Origin: Paratinospora sagittata
Lineage: Eukaryota; Streptophyta; Magnoliopsida; Ranunculales; Menispermaceae
Direction of reading: 5' to 3'
Length of the DNA stretch: 64,000 nucleotides
NCBI GenBank assembly: GCA_035771175.1
Contig: CM069597.1
Coordinates: 8,281,001 to 8,345,000, forward strand
A program made the translations under genes and the position numbers. Of this stretch, positions 59,003 through 64,000 are shown in pieces. The number at the start of each line of letters is the position of its first letter. The first letter of the stretch is position 1. The notes beneath the pieces were generated by a model that saw only the letters and a list, made by a program, of their open reading frames with translations, ran no database searches and was not told the DNA's origin.

Positions 59003-60934
59003 GATGTTTATACTTATAGTATGTTGTGTGATATAGCCATCTGAGTTTGGATATTTGCAGCAGGAAAGGAGAAATTGTCTAATTAGAGACTTGTTCACCA
59101 AATATACTTATCGTTTCGGTCCACCGTTGGATTGGGCTGATATTTGGACAGAAGGTTTGTTTCTTCACATGATTCAATATGTACGGTTGATTTTGTGATT
59201 ACATATTTCTGTTGGTAGATTGATACATCTGAATAGAATAATACATGTGAAGAATTGGTAGGGTTGTTTGTATTAGACCTACATTTAGAATATGAACTTA
59301 GACCTTTCCAAATAGCTTGCATGTCAACTATGTTGACCTAGTTGCCATTGTTGATGAACCCATGATGCAAAATCAGTGATATACATGGCTGAACATGGTG
59401 ACCTAGTGTAAATCGACAATAGGGCCTAAGTATGGAAAATTTCATATTTTAGGGCTTTTGATGCTTTTGGCCTAGAATCATTGAATTGATGCAACTTATG
59501 TTTAATTAAGCATGATTAGGGTTGATTATGCTACTGATTTGGTGGTTGTGACCATATCATGGGTTAGGCCTACTTGTGATCAAGTGACCCAATTTGGGCA
59601 TGTTTATGCCTAAAGGAATTGAAAATTAGTATTTTGATTAATGGAATGGTTTATGTATGAGAACTATGCATTAGAGGCCTAAGTCATGTGATTTGAGTTG
59701 AATGATGGGATTAGATGAGATTTAGGCCTATTGTCTATATGTGGGATGATTTAGGGTTGATGTGTAATGTCTATGTGATTGAGCATAGAAATTGACGTAT
59801 GGTAGGACATTGATGAATGTTTCAGGATCTTGATTGGGTTGATTCGGTTTGGAGGTCGTGTGTCGTTAAATACTCTCGCGAGGCTTGGTTGTGAGTAGAC
59901 TTCATTTATGATTATATCTTTTATGTCATCATATCACTTATATATATTGTATCTTGAAAGCATGAATGTGTTCTAATGTTTTGAATGATGCATTGATTTG
60001 AGAAAACCTTATGACTTTGGTTGGACCCATCTATCTGGCTAATAGGGGGACTTAACCTTGTCATAAGAGGGTTTTAGGAAAGGACATGATTGGGATCAAC
60101 GGCACGGTGAAATAGACGTGTACTAGTAACCCAAATAAACATGATTGGGATCAACGGCACGGTGAAATAGACGTGTACTAGTAACCCAAGACATGTGGAA
60201 TGTGGATCCAAATTGATAAACTTTTACTTGCATCGAACTTATTATAAATGTTTGATATCTATATGTTATGAGCTTTTAATCATGCTACACATTGACATGC
60301 ATACATGGTTTTTATTGATGAGTATTGATAGCATATTTGAATTCTATTCACTGGGCATCGTTGGCTCACCCTCATTTTCCTCTTTCAGGTCCTTCTGTCC
60401 CGAATAAGGGCAAAGGAGTAGTCATATCTTGAGGGCCTTGCCTGCGAGAGAATCCAAGGCCTCGATGTGAGTTGAGAGGCATTTTGATTGAATTGTGTTT
60501 TAAATTATGAAGTACTATATTTTGGATTATGTAATTATAACACTTACCACATTGTAGTATGGGTGAGTTGGGACTTGTTAGGTAGACTATGTGGGCATAT
60601 GACGGTTTTATTTGTACCCACAATTTTGGACTTTATGAGCATGTCAATTTTAATGGACTGTAGGGATTATGCTTATTATTTATGGTTCATTTTTTTATGG
60701 ATTATCTCTCGTCTTGGATGATTAATACGGTGGGTAGTTTTGTTTAATACCTTTTGATATCATATCGTTGTTTGGGATAAGGCTTGTAGGGTCTCAACCA
60801 CCTCACGGGAGTTGAGGAGTGGTCGGAGATGCCTACGCCGGGGGTCCCGCCCCGGCATTCCGCACGCCATTCCCTGCGGGGTTGGTGGTCCGGGGCGCGG
60901 GGTCGCCACAGTTGATAGTTATAAGTTGAACAAT

Positions 60935-62022
60935 CTATCAGGATGCTACTTGGATAGGAGCGCCCTCACATTTGAGAATCAACTTAATAACTTTCAGTAT
61001 GCTAATTTACTTTCAAAAAGTTTTGTATTTTTCTTCAAACATTTTAGATATGGTAGGATACTTACATAGTTGTAGTGCCCTCGTGTTGTGTTTTATGTTT
61101 TAACTAGTAGGACGCTTACTCAGAAAGTAACGCCCTCATGCACTTAATTATTTTAAAACAAAGTTAGGACGCTAACTGTTCATTAGCGCCCTCAGGGTTT
61201 AGTAACTTATGTCACAAAGAAAATTAGGACGCTTACGAATCAGTACCACCCTCACCTCATGGTTCAGCAGGACGCTTATACATAACGAGGGCCTTCAAGG
61301 AAAAAAAGGACAAAGTTGATATTATGCGTCAGGACGTTGATTATGGAATCAGGACGCTAATTCAATAATCGTCACTGTTCTAACAAGTACACTATATCAG
61401 TCTACTGTTTCAGAACAAATTTTTGCACAGAGTCCTTTTCAGACTTATCAGAGATCTTCTCTGATACATGAATTAAGTTTTTCTATCAGGACGGTACCTG
61501 GATAGGAGCGCCCCCACATTTGAGAATCAACTTAATAACTTTCAGGACGCTGATTGTCCTTCAGAAAGTTTTGTATTGTTCTTCAAACATTTTAGATATG
61601 GTAGGATGATTACATAGTTGTAGTGCCCTCGTGTTGTGTTTTATGTTTTGACGCTTACTCGGAAAGTAGCGCCCTCATGCACTTAATTATTTTAAAACAA
61701 AGTCATGACGCTAATTGTTCATTAGCGCTCTCAGGGTTTAGTCACTTATGTCCTAAAGAAAGTTAGGACGCTTACGAATCAGTAGCGCCCTCACTTCATC
61801 GTTCAACAGGATGCCTACACATAACGAGCGCCCTCAAGGAACAACGACAAAGTTGATATTATGTGTCAGGACGTTGATTATGGAATCAGGACGCTAATTA
61901 AATAATCGTCACTATTCTAATAGGTACACTATATCAGTTTACTGTTTCAGAACAAATCTTTGCACATAGTCATTTTCAGACTTATCAGAGATCTTCTCTG
62001 ATACATGAATTAAGTTTTTCTA
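60935..62022 (+). repeat. 548-bp tandem duplication in the long LTR
   Basis: Copy 1 is 60935-61482 and copy 2 is 61483-62022. Both begin CTATCAGGA and end CATGAATTAAGTTTTTCTA. Small deletions make the second copy slightly shorter. Each contains five or so AGGACGC units. Confidence 0.92.
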
Positions 62023-63391
62023 AAACTTTCTTTTTTCGTGTAATCTGGAAAGAACAAGAATGTTAGTGAAAATTGTAGTTTCCATTTTCATATAACATTC
62101 TAGTCGTTGTGTGTAAACGTTCACACTGTATTTGAATTTCAAACATCTAAGGGCTATTGTCTACCAAGTCTATAAATACCGACACTTTGAATCAAAACAA
62201 CTTGCCGATAATTTCTATTGTGCCAAAAACTTTTTGAATGTTAGTCGTTTTCAAAAGTTTTCAACTGTTATAATTTACTAAGTATCTTCACTGATACTTT
62301 ACGTATTCAAAAGATTTTCATATTGTTCTTCAATTATAGTCTATCTTTGAAAATCTATTTTGATCTGGTATCTACTCAAATTCTCAGCACTGATCTACTT
62401 GATATCAATCTTGCTGAAGAAAGAATTTGAGAAGTAGTTCATAAGAGATACAGTTGTACTTGATTACATATCTTAAGTATTGTACTGAACTACGTCAGTA
62501 GTTATGTTAACTACTGAATACTGAACCAGAAGTTTTCATATTTATATTCTATATCTATTTTGAAAACCTTCTATGTCCATGTTTTACAATGGTCCTTCAT
62601 TTTCTATGTCAATGTTTCATTGGTATCATATTGTTTTCGAAGAAGCACTTACTTGATTTGCATATCATTCACGCTTTTCGAAACTGCACTTGAACAATAC
62701 CGAACATTGAAAGGTAAAGGACTGTAAGTGTATTTCCTCTTAGCATTACGTATTTCAATTTATACATCTTTGTAATGTTATGCACATGAGCTTAATTGTA
62801 AAGTGTTATACTCAGTTAGAACCAACATTATTTGTTTGTGTTGTCATGCTGGTGTGTTTCTGGATTGAAATAACCAGGAAAAGTGAATGTAGTTCACTTA
62901 ATGATTTCAGGGTTGAAATCATGTAATGGTTCTTCCTCAACCAGTAAAAGGAAAGGTGTGTCCTTAACCTATAAAAGGATAGGTTATCTCTGAACCTGTA
63001 AAAGAGAAACGGTTCTTCCTTATCCCGTAAAAGGAACATGGGTTTTTCGTAATCCCAGAAAAAGGAAATACGGTTCATCCTTAGCCCGTAAAAGTATAGG
63101 TTTGCCTTTAACCTGTAAAAGGGCAGTTGTAACTGTTTGGTTCTCACCCGTAAGAGAATCAATTAGTGGATTGAGCAAATCCTAATCGGGAGATTAGGTA
63201 GTGGACGTAGGGTTGCCCGAACCACTATAAATCTTAGTGCGTGTTCTATTATGCATTTTACTTTACGATTAGTACGTGCATTTAGTTTCAATGTACCAAT
63301 GTATATCCCTAAGTCATTGAAAAAGTTTAAATTGACCATCACATCCAATTCACCCCCTTTTGGGTGGACCAACAGGTATATTTCCTGAAGC

Positions 63392-63943
63392 ATGAAAATA
63401 TTTGCAATGCTCTTTCATCTATTGGAGAAGAAAGGTGTACATGTTCCACCTACACCAAGAGCTCGAGCATTCACACGACCACAACGACCTAAGGAGTCTG
63501 ACATACTTCTTGGAATAGTAAAGTGTGAAGAAGAAGAAAAATAAAAAGAAGAGCCCTTTAACAGAATAAGAAGAAGAGTGTCTCCACCCCCAAGTGCCTC
63601 ATTGAAAACGCTTCCTGATCCCAAACGCAAGCACCCAATCAGGCCAGAATTTGAAGGTCACACACTATCTCCTGATTTTGCTCAGGGTCTTGCGGAAAGG
63701 AAAGAAAAAGGTTTCAAGCCTGGTCCACCTCTTGATCCATTCAAATTTGGTTTTTCCATGCCAGCCTATGACAAATTCATCAAGGAATCTAAGAAGACAA
63801 TTGTAGTTGATCAGTTTGTCAAAAGCTTGAGAGAAAGTTTAAGTGGTTCCAAGAAGCCACGAGCACCAAGAAAACCCAAGGATGATTCTGAAAAGAAGGA
63901 AACCAGTTCAAGTGGACCTAAGAAAGATGATGAGGAACAGTGA
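63392..63943 (+). pseudogene. Unrecognised ORF with one in-frame stop
   Basis: A single frame is open from ATG 63392 to TGA 63941-63943 except for TAA at 63542-63544. The first part (50 codons) has HVPPTPRARAFTRPQRPKE and an acidic run. The second part has SLKTLPDPKRKHPIRPEFEG, FAQGLAERKEKGFKPGPPLD and a Lys/Ser/Glu-rich tail. Both parts are protein-like and in the same frame. It may be a pseudogene, the relic of an element's own ORF next to the LTR end at 63374, or two exons. I do not recognise the family. Confidence 0.4.
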
Positions 63944-64000
63944 AAAAGAAAGGGGACGAGTCCCAGTTCGAGCTAAGCCTACCCACTTTTTTATGTTTTC

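Larger units (their letters stand above)
57844..60910 (+). mobile_element. Giant solo LTR, gypsy type (3067 bp)
   Basis: Begins TGTGACGCCCCG and ends GGGGTCGCCACA, with the direct repeat GTTG at 57840-57843 and 60911-60914 (four bases, the fifth differs). Flanking sequence on both sides belongs to the same longer LTR. It contains 12-bp repeats (58286-58420), a 177-bp tandem pair (58649-59002), a 55-bp tandem pair (60084-60190) and TCACTGGGCATCGTTGGCTC (60348-60367). No coding sequence. Confidence 0.88.
57071..63374 (+). mobile_element. Long copia-like LTR (~3.2 kb) interrupted by a 3.07-kb solo LTR
   Basis: Parts 57071-57843 and 60911-63374. It starts near TTGATGATCATAAAC and ends GGTGGACCAACA. 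Modules in order: AGGACGC/GCGCCCTC repeats (57610-57780, 60945-61910), a 548-bp tandem duplication, the AAAAGGA-type minisatellite (62925-63150), AGTGGACGTAGG with CCACTATAAAT (63200-63232), and a terminal hairpin (63342-63366). The start is not exact and a target duplication is not certain (GGTAA/GGTAT at best). Confidence 0.65.

Overview
The window is nuclear DNA of a flowering plant, most likely a eudicot with a repeat-rich genome. It is AT-rich, full of nested LTR retrotransposons, and carries two plant genes with introns. I cannot name the species. I see no bacterial operon, CRISPR array, rRNA gene or convincing tRNA gene.

Only two loci look like intact host genes. One is a stress-associated A20/AN1 zinc-finger protein on the + strand (coding 12576-13082, with a probable intron in its 5' leader). 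The other is a plastid-targeted NusB-domain protein on the - strand (seven coding exons between 32676 and 28233, 300 residues when joined). Each has a probable PIF/Harbinger-type MITE, one downstream of the first gene and one inside intron 3 of the second.

Almost everything else is transposable-element strata. 1-4748: a - strand Ty3/gypsy element with LTR, tRNA-iMet primer site and leader, apparently invaded by a second damaged copy of the same family that carries an intact gag. 4749-7978: a decayed hAT transposon into whose transposase the gypsy element inserted. 8765-10085: a solo LTR of the same gypsy family. 21191-26981: a decayed Ty1/copia element with both LTRs, hit by another solo LTR of the gypsy family. 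33061-46888: LTR remnants, a broken copia gag-pol and solo LTRs, including one that splits a ribosomal protein L26 pseudogene. 48580-52189: a gypsy element reduced by internal deletions but with its target duplication intact. 54082-56773: a solo LTR. 57071-63374: a long LTR containing a 3.07-kb solo LTR. 63392-63943: an unidentified ORF.

Target-site duplications, read directly from the sequence, fix the ends of most solo LTRs and give a relative insertion order. The most unusual structure is the gypsy family's LTR promoter: 7 to 9 copies of the palindrome GAACGTTC spaced 20-21 bp (two helical turns) just upstream of a TATA box, the array also being where two truncated LTRs end. Unrelated LTRs here carry their own CpG-centred palindromes, and the long copia-like LTRs end in a short hairpin whose stem shows compensatory changes. 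I found no clear new multi-gene system; the interest lies in LTR architecture and insertion history.
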